Source: DATDEW01 sp046590205 (lineage in GTDB: Bacteria > Bacteroidota > Ignavibacteria > Palsa-1295). From it: a stretch of 17,734 nt of DNA. The notes under the pieces were generated by a model. The model did no database searches. It was given only the letters and a program-made list of their open reading frames with translations, and was not told the origin of the DNA. The stretch is taken from the NCBI GenBank assembly GCA_046590205.1, contig JBKJTT010000064.1, forward strand, positions 1 to 17,734, written 5' to 3'. This document shows positions 8,188 to 15,591 of the stretch, piece by piece; within the stretch, counting starts at the first letter, position 1, and each line of letters opens with the position of its first letter. A program made the translations under genes and the position numbers.

Positions 8188-9516
8188 ATGGACTCACTAG
8201 AGCAAAATTACCTTACACTTGAGATTCCAAGCGAACATGCCAGAGAACTAGCTGTTGGCGAATTCAACGAATCGCTCAAGATTGCGCAGAGTCAAAGCAA
8301 ATTTTATACGCAGATTGCAACTGTATCAATTACATTTGTATCTGTAATTGTAGCGCTACTATTCAAGGATAATGACAATTTGCTTGATGTAAATCGTAAT
8401 TTTAAATCAGAATATTGGATTCTATTGTTGATTATTCCTTTTTCAGGATATGTGTTATTAATGTACCTTGCACAAATTCAGAAGACAATTTTTTTCAATC
8501 AAAGAAAGGTTATAACGCTCCGCCAAGTACTAGGTTTGGATTTCTCAAATCTTCAACTAATTCTACCTAACTGGAGAGTTGAAGGTGCAACAAATCCATT
8601 TTCAATAAGGCTCTTTCCTGGTTGGCTTTCAACCTACACACTACCATTTTGGTTTTTGCTAATATCTTTAACCTCTTTCCTTCTTGTAATTTCTCCTAAA
8701 TATGTTATTCAAGGTGAGTTCATTCATAAGTACTTGTATGTCTCAATTATCTGTATAATATTTTTTTTTGGCTATAGAAAAAATTTGTTAGACAAGTATG
8801 AATCTTTTTTTCTTCTCTTTGTCAATATACTTGCGAATATAGTCAGCCTAAAGAGAATCCCAAATTTTGAAATGATAATTTATAGAGCAAAACTGGCCGT
8901 CGTCGAACTGAAAAGAAGGAAGTTTGAGTATGACAACATATTGCTGATCTTAATAGCCATGGAAGACCAAGATTTCTACACCCATAGTGGCTACAAATTT
9001 AAATCCATTATAAGAGGATTTCTTAGTTGCTTTAAGCTTTTTAGAAAACGCAATGGCTATTTAAAAAGTGGTGCATCTACAATAACAATGCAATTAATGA
9101 GAACTTTATTTATTCAGTCCAGTCAGAATAAGTATAAAAGGAAAATATTTGAGATCCTTTATTCTCGATGGTTTGAAGGTAATAGCTTGCAAGGTAAAGG
9201 ACTAAGTACTAAAGATTTGACTCTACAAATGTACATTGCTTCTGTGAGATTCCACAAAGGAAAAAGTGGACTTATCAAGGCAAGTGAATACTTTTTTGAT
9301 GACACTAAAAGGTCTTTTTCTAACGAGGAAGCATTTTTTCTCATAGAAAGATTACAGAACATTGGGAGCGGAGTAAAATTTCAGCGTATTAAATTCTTGT
9401 CCGCCAGGTTGATTGAAAATCCGTTAATAAAACAGCAGGGGATTACTATTGATTATGATAGGCTCTCTCAGCTTTATACTAAGATGATAGAAGATGGGAA
9501 GCTAGGCATACAATAG
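8188..9516 (+). CDS. Polytopic membrane protein with C-terminal GT51 glycosyltransferase-like domain
   Basis: A 442-residue protein of unusual build. The N-terminal 220 residues hold about five hydrophobic segments (about 40-59, 76-97, 148-169, 181-196, 205-222). Residues 250-395 resemble the GT51 domain that polymerises lipid II into glycan strands: motif 1 MEDQDFYTHSG with likely catalytic Glu259; motif 2 GASTITMQLMRT (295-306; the family usually has GGSTITQQL); motif 3 KRKIFEILYSRWFE with Glu322; a motif 4 counterpart near STKDLTLQMYI, where the usual Asn after Tyr-Leu is Ala; and GLIKASEYFF for motif 5. There is no transpeptidase domain, and ordinary monofunctional GT51 enzymes have one membrane helix. 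An odd helix count would put the domain in the periplasm. Base composition is far more AT-rich than in neighbours such as pckA, suggesting recent transfer. It is a single gene ending at a strong terminator. Activity is plausible but unproven. Confidence 0.8.
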   Translation: MDSLEQNYLTLEIPSEHARELAVGEFNESLKIAQSQSKFYTQIATVSITFVSVIVALLFKDNDNLLDVNRNFKSEYWILLLIIPFSGYVLLMYLAQIQKTIFFNQRKVITLRQVLGLDFSNLQLILPNWRVEGATNPFSIRLFPGWLSTYTLPFWFLLISLTSFLLVISPKYVIQGEFIHKYLYVSIICIIFFFGYRKNLLDKYESFFLLFVNILANIVSLKRIPNFEMIIYRAKLAVVELKRRKFEYDNILLILIAMEDQDFYTHSGYKFKSIIRGFLSCFKLFRKRNGYLKSGASTITMQLMRTLFIQSSQNKYKRKIFEILYSRWFEGNSLQGKGLSTKDLTLQMYIASVRFHKGKSGLIKASEYFFDDTKRSFSNEEAFFLIERLQNIGSGVKFQRIKFLSARLIENPLIKQQGITIDYDRLSQLYTKMIEDGKLGIQ

Positions 9517-9550
9517 AAATCATCAATGAAATTAATAATGTATAGTAATT

Positions 9551-9579
9551 AAAAAAGCCCGCCAATGGCGGGCTTTTTT
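9551..9579. terminator. Bidirectional Rho-independent terminator
   Basis: A perfect inverted repeat, A6-GCCCGCC (9551-9563), loop AAT, GGCGGGC-T6 (9567-9579). It has a T-run in both directions, so it can end the GT51 gene on the plus strand and pckA on the minus strand, which converge here. Confidence 0.93.
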
Positions 9580-9605
9580 GCGGCTTATCGTTAAAAAGCT
9601 TTCGC

Positions 9606-11192
9606 TTACACCTTCGGACCTGCGTTCTTTATTGCTTCGCTGGTGCCTTCGGCGTATTTCTTGAAGTTCTCGGCGAATCTGCCCGCAAGCATCTTTGCTT
9701 GTGCGTCGTAGGCATCTTTATCCGACCATGTATCGCGCGGATTGAGCACTTCGTTCGGTACGCCAGGGACTGACTTCGGAATAAGTACACCGAAGATAGG
9801 GTCGGGATACGTCTCGACATTATCAAGCTCGCCTGCAAGAGCGGCATTGATCATTGCACGTGTATAAGGCAAGTGCATACGTTTGCCTACGCCATAGGGT
9901 CCACCCGTCCAGCCGGTATTCACGAACCATATCTTCGAGCCATGCTCATCTATCTTCTTGCCGAGCAAGTCAGCATAGACATTCGGATGATGCACCATGA
10001 ACGGCGCACCGAAACATGCCGAGAAGTTCGGCTCCGGCTCTGTTACTCCGCGCTCGGTACCTGCAAGCTTTGCAGTGTAACCGGAAATAAAGTGATACAT
10101 TGCCTGCTCTTTTGTCAGACGTGAGACAGGCGGAAGTACGCCAAATGCATCTGCCGTCAAGAAGACGATGTTCTTTGGATGTCCGCCGACCGACGGAAAC
10201 ACTGCGTTCGAGATAAACTCAAGCGGATATGCAGCGCGTGTGTTCTCTGTCTTTGAGCCGTCATCATAATCAGGTGTGCCGTCTGCTTTCAGGACAACGT
10301 TCTCAAGCACTGTGCCGCGACGGATAGCATTCCAAATATCCGGCTCATTCTCTTTCGAGAGCTTAATGGTCTTTGCATAACATCCGCCTTCAAAGTTGAA
10401 CGTACCTTTATCCGACCAGCCGTGCTCGTCATCACCAATAAGCGAACGCTTCGGGTCAGCAGAGAGCGTTGTCTTGCCAGTGCCGGATAGACCAAAGAAG
10501 AGGGCGGTATCGCCGTTCTCGCCGATATTTGCCGAGCAGTGCATCGGCATTACACCTTTGAGCGGAAGCAAATAGTTAAGCGTCGTGAAGATGGACTTCT
10601 TCATTTCGCCTGCATACTCCGTGCCGCCGATAAGGATAAGACCTTTCTCGATGTTCAGCACGATGAACGTTTCGGAGTTCGTGCCGTCGGTAGCGGGGTC
10701 TGCTTTGACTGACGGAATATCAATGATCGTGAACTGCGGATGATGCTCTGCAAGCGCTTCGACAGAAGGGCGAATAAAAAGATTATTGCAGAAAAGATTG
10801 TGCCATGCGTACTCGTTAATGACGCGGACATTCAAACGGTATTCAGGGTCTGCGCCTGCGAAAAGATCAGCAACGAAGAGTTCTTTCTCATTCATCGCGG
10901 CTTTCATTTTGCTGTAAAGTTTCTCGAAGTTCTCTTGCGAGATGTCACGGTTGACCGTGCCCCACCATACATGATTCTCCGAATCAGCATGACGCGCAAC
11001 GAATTTATCCTTGGGTGAGCGTCCGGTGAATTTACCTGTCTCGACGACGAGCGCTTCGTTCGAAGCGAGTTTGCCTTCGGAGCGCGAGAGCGCTTCGGCG
11101 TATAGCTCTTCGGGAGCTAAATTAAAATGTACTTTACTATGCGAAATACCGTGTGCTTCAAGCAAGCCGGTAAGTTGGTTCTTTGCTGACAT
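9606..11192 (-). CDS. pckA: Phosphoenolpyruvate carboxykinase (ATP)
   Basis: This cytoplasmic enzyme converts oxaloacetate and ATP to PEP, CO2 and ADP, the first committed step of gluconeogenesis; in some anaerobes it runs in reverse. The start chosen (11192) gives 528 residues, the normal family length, with MSAKNQ as N-terminus and an AGAG ribosome site just upstream. A longer frame to 11249 adds 19 residues that do not look like the family. Diagnostic motifs in order: TGRSPKDK (56-63) for the carboxylate substrate; GTEYAGEMKK (190-199) and His218 for metal and substrate; the P-loop GLSGTGKTT (234-242); kinase-2 LIGDDEHGW (251-259); EGGCYAK (268-274); and NTGWTGGPYGVGKR near the C-terminus. 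All key residues are intact. The P-loop plus LIGDDEHGW is specific to the ATP-type enzyme rather than the GTP type. Confidence 0.98.
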   Translation of the reverse strand: MSAKNQLTGLLEAHGISHSKVHFNLAPEELYAEALSRSEGKLASNEALVVETGKFTGRSPKDKFVARHADSENHVWWGTVNRDISQENFEKLYSKMKAAMNEKELFVADLFAGADPEYRLNVRVINEYAWHNLFCNNLFIRPSVEALAEHHPQFTIIDIPSVKADPATDGTNSETFIVLNIEKGLILIGGTEYAGEMKKSIFTTLNYLLPLKGVMPMHCSANIGENGDTALFFGLSGTGKTTLSADPKRSLIGDDEHGWSDKGTFNFEGGCYAKTIKLSKENEPDIWNAIRRGTVLENVVLKADGTPDYDDGSKTENTRAAYPLEFISNAVFPSVGGHPKNIVFLTADAFGVLPPVSRLTKEQAMYHFISGYTAKLAGTERGVTEPEPNFSACFGAPFMVHHPNVYADLLGKKIDEHGSKIWFVNTGWTGGPYGVGKRMHLPYTRAMINAALAGELDNVETYPDPIFGVLIPKSVPGVPNEVLNPRDTWSDKDAYDAQAKMLAGRFAENFKKYAEGTSEAIKNAGPKV

Positions 11193-11541
11193 ATTCTCTA
11201 ATTTCAATAAAATAAATATGTTATCATGCCATTCAATTGTGAAAGACACGACGAGGTAAAATTACAACAAGTGTATTTATGATCTTGCTCCGCCTATTTT
11301 CCGCAACCAACATTTAGGAGAATTTATAATTATCAGGCAAAAAAAAGCGCAGACAGCGTAGATTTATTCTGCGATTGGTTGACACCTTGTCATTGCGAGG
11401 AGCGACCGAAGGGAGCGACGAAGCAATCTCAAATCTAAAGATCTAATACATATTCAGAATTTTAGATTGCTTCGTCGGGCTAAAGCCACTCCTCGCAATG
11501 ACACTGCAAACGACTAAAGACTAAGAACTACCGACTCCCCG
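11193..11541. other. Intergenic region of 349 bases upstream of pckA
   Basis: No credible gene was found. The pckA leader occupies the left part: AT-rich DNA with no promoter match strong enough to call. The right half holds the inverted repeat at 11388-11503. A short AGGAG sequence near 11314 on the plus strand is not followed by a start codon. No tRNA-like T-loop or anticodon arm was seen. Confidence 0.6.
11388..11503. repeat. Dispersed palindromic repeat of the TCATTGCGAGGAG type
   Basis: A 116-base imperfect inverted repeat. The outer arms pair exactly over 15 bp (TGTCATTGCGAGGAG at 11388-11402 with CTCCTCGCAATGACA at 11489-11503), the inner arms over 14 bp (CGACGAAGCAATCT at 11416-11429 with 11464-11477). 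Between them lie unpaired, diverged stretches of 13 and 11 bases. The TCATTGCGAGGAGCG...GAAGCAATC pattern is a widespread intergenic repeat in many bacterial genomes, of REP/MITE character. No coding potential is seen. It lies between the M23 gene stop and pckA, where it could form a large cruciform or an RNA hairpin. Confidence 0.85.
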
Positions 11542-12546
11542 TCACTCCTTGGTTACAATAATATCCCCTCTTTCAGGTGAATACTTTTCGGGCATAAGTT
11601 TTCCGTCGGGATGATTCTTGAGTTTTACATCGTCAAAATACGCTTTGATACCGGTTGCCAATTGTAAGATCGGTGAGTTCTGTAAATGATAATGCAAATG
11701 CGGTTCACCCGAATTACCGGAATTGCCGCAGAGACCTAAGACCTGACCTTGTTTTACTCTATCGCCTGCTTTTACTTTTACGCTGCCGCGCTTCATGTGA
11801 GATAGAACTGAATACTCCGAATCCGAATGCTGAATGATAACGCAGTTACCCATCGCAGAGTACTGGTTAAGTGAACCGGGGATGTTATCACGAACGCCGT
11901 CAATGGCTTCAGTAACGATACCGGCGGCAGGAGCAAGAACTTCCTGTCCGTGGGAATAATAATCTTCGTTCGTCTTGCCGTCTGTCTTGAAGCGGCGACC
12001 ATCGGGACCAAGCTTCGAGACGTCAATAGCGGCACGCTGATTCTGCACCGTGACGTGGTAATTGTTTTCTTTCGTATCACCGCCCCACAAGACGTACCAA
12101 TCACCTTTAAATGGCAGAGTAAGTGGGGTACTGTTCATCTGCGGTGTTACCAGCGGCGGAACATGTTCTTTGAAGAGGATACCTGTCACTTTACCAAACT
12201 TATTGAGCGCGAGCTGTAGATCAAGAACACCACGCTCGAACTCGACAGGTATCACGGCAACATCAGGACTGATAAGCTGCGATGAACCCATACGAGTTAT
12301 TGCCCCAAGCTCGCGGCGAATATCATCCAAGAGCGGCTGCATGGTGGTAATCGGCAATGCACGCTTGAGGTTATCATCGAATTCACTTTCGATGATAGGA
12401 TTGTAGTTGTTCTCATTGAACTTCTCGCCGATGCGCTTTGCAACGGTGAGAAAACGATCGAGCTTCTTATCATCCTGGCTGTATGAGGAAGTTGCCAGAA
12501 CCAGAAGCAACATTAGTGATAGTATTCGCTTCATAGAATTTTTCAT
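11542..12546 (-). CDS. Exported M23 (LytM-type) peptidase with N-terminal DUF3887-like domain
   Basis: A 334-residue periplasmic or envelope protein, counted from the ATG at 12546; 12534 is an equally possible start, while a longer frame to 12597 runs into the upstream hairpin and lacks a signal-like start. A signal peptide (to about residue 23, SSYS) precedes a DUF3887-like domain (about 28-128), then an M23 metallopeptidase fold (about 145-310). Zinc and catalytic positions: Asp175 in QRAAIDV, His250 in SVLSHM, and His283/His285 in EPHLHYH, with GxxGxSGxSGxPHLH around 271-285 as is typical. The usual first ligand His of HxxxD is Arg171 here; His164 in NNYHV may take its place, a pattern I believe recurs in this subgroup. 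M23 enzymes cleave peptidoglycan cross-bridges, though some are inactive regulators. It is separated from the DUF4199 gene by a hairpin. Confidence 0.88.
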   Translation of the reverse strand: MKNSMKRILSLMLLLVLATSSYSQDDKKLDRFLTVAKRIGEKFNENNYNPIIESEFDDNLKRALPITTMQPLLDDIRRELGAITRMGSSQLISPDVAVIPVEFERGVLDLQLALNKFGKVTGILFKEHVPPLVTPQMNSTPLTLPFKGDWYVLWGGDTKENNYHVTVQNQRAAIDVSKLGPDGRRFKTDGKTNEDYYSHGQEVLAPAAGIVTEAIDGVRDNIPGSLNQYSAMGNCVIIQHSDSEYSVLSHMKRGSVKVKAGDRVKQGQVLGLCGNSGNSGEPHLHYHLQNSPILQLATGIKAYFDDVKLKNHPDGKLMPEKYSPERGDIIVTKE

Positions 12547-12558
12547 TGATAAAACATA

Positions 12559-12588
12559 ACAGGGGAGTCCGCGAACGAACTCCCCTGT
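12559..12588 (-). terminator. Hairpin terminator after the DUF4199 gene
   Basis: A perfect 10-bp G+C-rich stem (ACAGGGGAGT 12559-12568, ACTCCCCTGT 12579-12588) with a 10-base loop. On the minus strand it follows the DUF4199 stop codon by 24 bases and leads into the moderately T-rich TATGTTTTATC. The T-run is imperfect, so it may be a partial terminator or a leader structure of the M23 mRNA, whose start codon is only 12 bases further. Confidence 0.6.
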
Positions 12589-12612
12589 GCAAAACAAAAT
12601 TATGATACCGTT

Positions 12613-13158
12613 TTATGCAGTCTCCGGTGTTCCTGCGTTCTTATTCGTCGAGTTGACGATAGCGGAGAAAATGAGAGAGAAGAACATACCCCCAAGAGCA
12701 TACATAATAATCGTCCAGATTGCAAACGAAGTTGGAGAGAACATCAAGTCCATCATGCTTGTAGCTTGCTCGGCAGCTTCAGTCGTCATTTCAGGATTCT
12801 GATTCATTTGCGTAATAGCTTGCTCGCGAATTGCATCTAATAGCTCCGGCGAAACAAATGCGAAGAAAATATATACCCAAATCGCACTAAATACAGCACC
12901 AATAAGCGAAATGAGAAGGCCTTCAACCCAGCCTCTGCCGAATGTGAAGTCGGATGGATCTGTATCTCGTTTCTCCTTGATGCCAAGGAATAAACAGGCA
13001 AGACTGATAATTATCGCGCCCCAGTAAAGCCCTTGTGAAAGAGCACTCTGCTCACCTGTCTTGAGCATTTCTGCCGGGTCACTGGTTGCAAGTCCGATAA
13101 GATTCAGGACTACATTGACCATGACAATGATCAGTCCCCATTTTAGAAAGTTTTTCAT
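12613..13158 (-). CDS. DUF4199 family membrane protein
   Basis: A 181-residue inner-membrane protein with four hydrophobic segments (about 5-24, 43-60, 79-102, 143-168) and a charged, Met-rich loop at about 108-140 between helices 3 and 4. The start MKNFLKWGLI, the DFTFGRGWVEG segment just before helix 3, and the overall size fit the DUF4199 family, common in Bacteroidota and of unknown function. The FTFG-x-G motif between helices 2 and 3 is the clearest family mark. It is followed at 24 bases by a hairpin and then the M23 gene in the same direction, so read-through expression is possible. No ribosome site is evident. Confidence 0.75.
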   Translation of the reverse strand: MKNFLKWGLIIVMVNVVLNLIGLATSDPAEMLKTGEQSALSQGLYWGAIIISLACLFLGIKEKRDTDPSDFTFGRGWVEGLLISLIGAVFSAIWVYIFFAFVSPELLDAIREQAITQMNQNPEMTTEAAEQATSMMDLMFSPTSFAIWTIIMYALGGMFFSLIFSAIVNSTNKNAGTPETA

Positions 13159-13232
13159 ACGAGTAAGTTTAAAGGTGAATATGCAAAGATACAGAAGTTT
13201 TGAGCGGCTTACCCAATTCTTATGTTCTGCTC

Positions 13233-14453
13233 TTAGAAGTACTTCAAATTATATGAACTCAACGGTTGGAATTTCCCGCTGACACGCAGGGTACGACTTA
13301 TCGGCTGTAGGAGTGAATACTGATTATTTTTATCACTTGCTACAAAATGGAGTCGTGCACGAGTCCCTTCTGCAAAAAGAATATAGACTATCTTGCCACC
13401 AGCCGGAGAGTGGCGTGGCAAGACGATTGAAGACTCTGTGAAAAGCGCATCATCGAACGGCAGGTCATAACATACCGAATCAAACGATGTACCTGAATCT
13501 ATTCTTGATGCGAACTTCGCGCCGGATAATGCAGTGAGAGTGATATTTCCTGTCGAGGTGTCCGGTCGTATCTGTGCTTCAGATCGGTCAGTGACAATGA
13601 GATCAAAATACTGATTTGTTTGCCCAATAAAGATGAGAGTGTCTATCTTTACATCGCGAATCCCGACCTGTGGTACCGCCCATGCACCGCTCCAAACGAG
13701 CAACGTGGAGTCAGCACTTTCAGTGCTGTCATTGCGCAATGCCTTGATTGAAAACACATACGGAGTAATAAAGGTCTGACTCGAAGTTGCAGGGACAGCT
13801 ACGGAAATAAATCTTTCAAGCTTTCCGACACGTACCGTTTGTATCAGCGACTTCGTGTTCGTGTTATCACGATAACGAATAATATATCCCACAAAACCGA
13901 CATTACTCGCCGATGGAGAAGCCGACCACTCCAATCGAACGGTATTTGTGCCCAAAGAACCTGCTTTTAAAACAAGGGGGGCATCAACGGGAGCAGCATC
14001 ATAGTCAAGAACAGCATTGGCATAATCTTTCGAAAGAACGATGGAATCCGGCTTTGCGGGGTCAGGAAAGCGCTCAGCGTAGACTCGAATAGAATAGCGT
14101 TTACCGCTTGTCGTAAACCCTACAAATGTATAAGTAGTATCACTCTTGGGTACATGAGCACTTGCAAGAAGCGGAAGGAAGAGTGAATCTTCACCGACAA
14201 AGGATGAGTCGGAATACCTAGCAGATTCATACAACTCAACGAAGTAACCCTTGAAGTTCTGTTGGGTATCGGTCAGTGATGGTGACCACTTGGCGCGAAT
14301 ATTATTGGTACTCGTTACTGCTTCAAGTCCCGCAAATTCCGGCTGAAGAACAAGGCGCGGGACAATCTGCGGCTCGGTGATGGGGTCACCGAGGCATCCG
14401 ATAAGGATACCGCCAAAAAGAAGGACTATAAGAAGTGCGTACCTATGCTGCAT
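13233..14453 (-). CDS. Lipoprotein with two fibronectin type III domains
   Basis: A 406-residue predicted lipoprotein. The signal ends in a lipobox (GILIGC, lipidated Cys20). Two Fn3-like domains follow: about residues 36-130 (NNIRAKWSPS ... KGYFVELYES ... GKRYSIRVYAERF) and about 155-245 (NTVRLEWSASPS ... GFVGYIIRYRDN ... PYVFSIKALRND). These carry the conserved Trp of strand B and the Tyr-x-x-x-Tyr/Ile-x-Val pattern of strand F. A C-terminal domain of about 150 residues is unassigned; it resembles the C-terminus of the next lipoprotein (14561-15490). Likely exposed at the cell surface or in the periplasm, in binding or structural roles. No catalytic motif is seen. A terminator for the preceding gene separates the two, so they are probably separate transcripts. 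Confidence 0.8.
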   Translation of the reverse strand: MQHRYALLIVLLFGGILIGCLGDPITEPQIVPRLVLQPEFAGLEAVTSTNNIRAKWSPSLTDTQQNFKGYFVELYESARYSDSSFVGEDSLFLPLLASAHVPKSDTTYTFVGFTTSGKRYSIRVYAERFPDPAKPDSIVLSKDYANAVLDYDAAPVDAPLVLKAGSLGTNTVRLEWSASPSASNVGFVGYIIRYRDNTNTKSLIQTVRVGKLERFISVAVPATSSQTFITPYVFSIKALRNDSTESADSTLLVWSGAWAVPQVGIRDVKIDTLIFIGQTNQYFDLIVTDRSEAQIRPDTSTGNITLTALSGAKFASRIDSGTSFDSVCYDLPFDDALFTESSIVLPRHSPAGGKIVYILFAEGTRARLHFVASDKNNQYSLLQPISRTLRVSGKFQPLSSYNLKYF

Positions 14454-14508
14454 GAATTGATAAGGTATTCTTGGGACAGTCTGTTCCCGAAGTTAGAGGC
14501 AAAAAGAA

Positions 14509-14534
14509 AACCGGATACATTTCTGTATCCGGTT
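14509..14534 (-). terminator. Rho-independent terminator after the 14561-15490 lipoprotein gene
   Basis: A perfect 11-bp stem (AACCGGATACA 14509-14519, TGTATCCGGTT 14524-14534) with a 4-base loop. On the minus strand it follows the stop codon by 26 bases and is followed by the T-rich run TTCTTTTTGCC. Confidence 0.85.
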
Positions 14535-14560
14535 CTTGAAATAAAAACTATCAGAAGTTA

Positions 14561-15490
14561 TTATTTTTTGAAAACTACGACAGAACCTTCGCCAGCGAGC
14601 TTAGGAACTGAATAGCCACGACGTGCAATTGGGCGAGCTGCATATGCTTTACCAACGAGCGGCTGGTAGCTTACGAGAAGGTCTACAGCTTTTACGCCGC
14701 TTACCATTCTGAAGAGCTTGCCATCTGCCTGTTTCTTGACCTCAACACGAGCGTAGTTACCACCCTGCGTCTTGACAAGAACGATAGCTGAACCGCCTGT
14801 ACGGTTGAACTGGTCAAAGTACTTCTTAGAAGTGATACGGTTTGAGAAACCTGATCCGTAATAATCGGCATCAAGTCCACCCTCAACGATAAATACTGTA
14901 TCACCAAGCTGAGCCGCTTTACCAGTCGGGATCTGTGAACCAACAACATTTGCACCCTGCAAGGAGAGGAATGCACCATCAGCTGTTGGGTCAGTTGCAA
15001 GTACGAGATCTATCTTGAGCGAATCTGCGCTGTTGATAGAGAGTGCTTGTGCCTTTGCACCATTGTATGAAAGTGCAATACCGCTTGGCTGGCCTGAGCC
15101 AGAACCTGTTGTCTCATAGATGGTGAGACCCTGTGTACGAATAGCTGTTGCCCATTCAAAACCTGTTGTACGTCCGCCAACAGAAGCAACTTTTACTGTG
15201 TAAACCATACCTGTTGAAAGTCCTGTCACAGTTGCTGAAGTTGTGGTTCCCATTGCTGTAGCAGAATGTTCTGTACCATCAGCTTCAATGACGATGAGAG
15301 TATCAGCTTCAATATCATCTGATGAACGAGTCCACATAGCTGTGATCTGGTTCTCATTGAGAGTGTTGACCAAAACACCTGATGGAATGCCAACGCCCGG
15401 TGTGATCGGGTTTTCTTCAGTACATGAAGAGAGGCCGAATGTGAGACCCATTGCGAGAGCGAGGGTCAATAAAGAAATACGGATATTCAT
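14561..15490 (-). CDS. Fibronectin type III domain lipoprotein
   Basis: A 309-residue predicted lipoprotein. Residues 1-22 form the signal, with lipobox GLSSC and lipidated Cys23. One Fn3 domain spans about 36-120 (ENQITAMWTRSSDD ... GLSTGMVYTVKVASV). The C-terminal 185 residues form an unassigned beta-rich domain containing GGSAIVLVKT ... NYARVEVKKQADGKLF. Its GG-x-I-V-x-x, then Ala-Arg-x-x-V/F order echoes the C-terminus of the adjacent Fn3 lipoprotein. The very C-terminus is rich in Lys/Arg and Ala (AARPIARRGYS). The ATG is well placed, with GGAG 8 bases upstream. The only strong upstream promoter candidate is a sigma-54-like element. It has its own terminator, so it is likely a single-gene transcript. 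Confidence 0.8.
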   Translation of the reverse strand: MNIRISLLTLALAMGLTFGLSSCTEENPITPGVGIPSGVLVNTLNENQITAMWTRSSDDIEADTLIVIEADGTEHSATAMGTTTSATVTGLSTGMVYTVKVASVGGRTTGFEWATAIRTQGLTIYETTGSGSGQPSGIALSYNGAKAQALSINSADSLKIDLVLATDPTADGAFLSLQGANVVGSQIPTGKAAQLGDTVFIVEGGLDADYYGSGFSNRITSKKYFDQFNRTGGSAIVLVKTQGGNYARVEVKKQADGKLFRMVSGVKAVDLLVSYQPLVGKAYAARPIARRGYSVPKLAGEGSVVVFKK

Positions 15491-15535
15491 TGTATAATCT
15501 CCAATTAGTGTAAAAAAAACTCTTCACCCGAACAT

Positions 15536-15552
15536 GGCAAATATCATGCCAG
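15536..15552 (-). promoter_or_regulatory. Sigma-54-like -24/-12 promoter candidate
   Basis: Read on the minus strand the sequence is CTGGCATGATATTTGCC, against the sigma-54 consensus YTGGCACGNNNNTTGCW. The invariant GG (15550-15549) and GC (15538-15537) have the required 12-base offset; deviations are T for C in the -24 box and the final C. The predicted start is about 15525, giving a 35-base leader with GGAG (15502-15499) before the ATG at 15490. It also partly resembles the Bacteroidota TAnnTTTG element (GATATTTG), so a housekeeping promoter is an alternative. Confidence 0.4.
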
Positions 15553-15591
15553 TATTACGGTTATGAGAAACGATACCGTTCAAAGGGGAAG

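Noticed and set aside
11193..11249. N-terminal extension of PckA by 19 residues
   Set aside because: The extension does not resemble the family, the internal ATG at 11192 has an AGAG ribosome site, and the shorter form has normal length.
11341..11380. Possible tRNA-like sequence near the CGCAGACAGCGTAGA stretch
   Set aside because: No cloverleaf arms, no GGTTCGAATCC-type T-loop and no CCA end could be found.
11379..11384. TTGACA at 11379 as a plus-strand -35 box
   Set aside because: No -10-like sequence lies 16-18 bases downstream, and the region runs into the palindromic repeat with no plus-strand gene after it.
12547..12597. N-terminal extension of the M23 peptidase
   Set aside because: It would place a hairpin inside the coding sequence and put 17 odd residues before an ideal signal peptide.
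14473..14488. GGGACAGTCTGTTCCC as a second terminator hairpin
   Set aside because: Its pairing needs a bulge and no T-run follows; the hairpin at 14509-14534 explains termination better.
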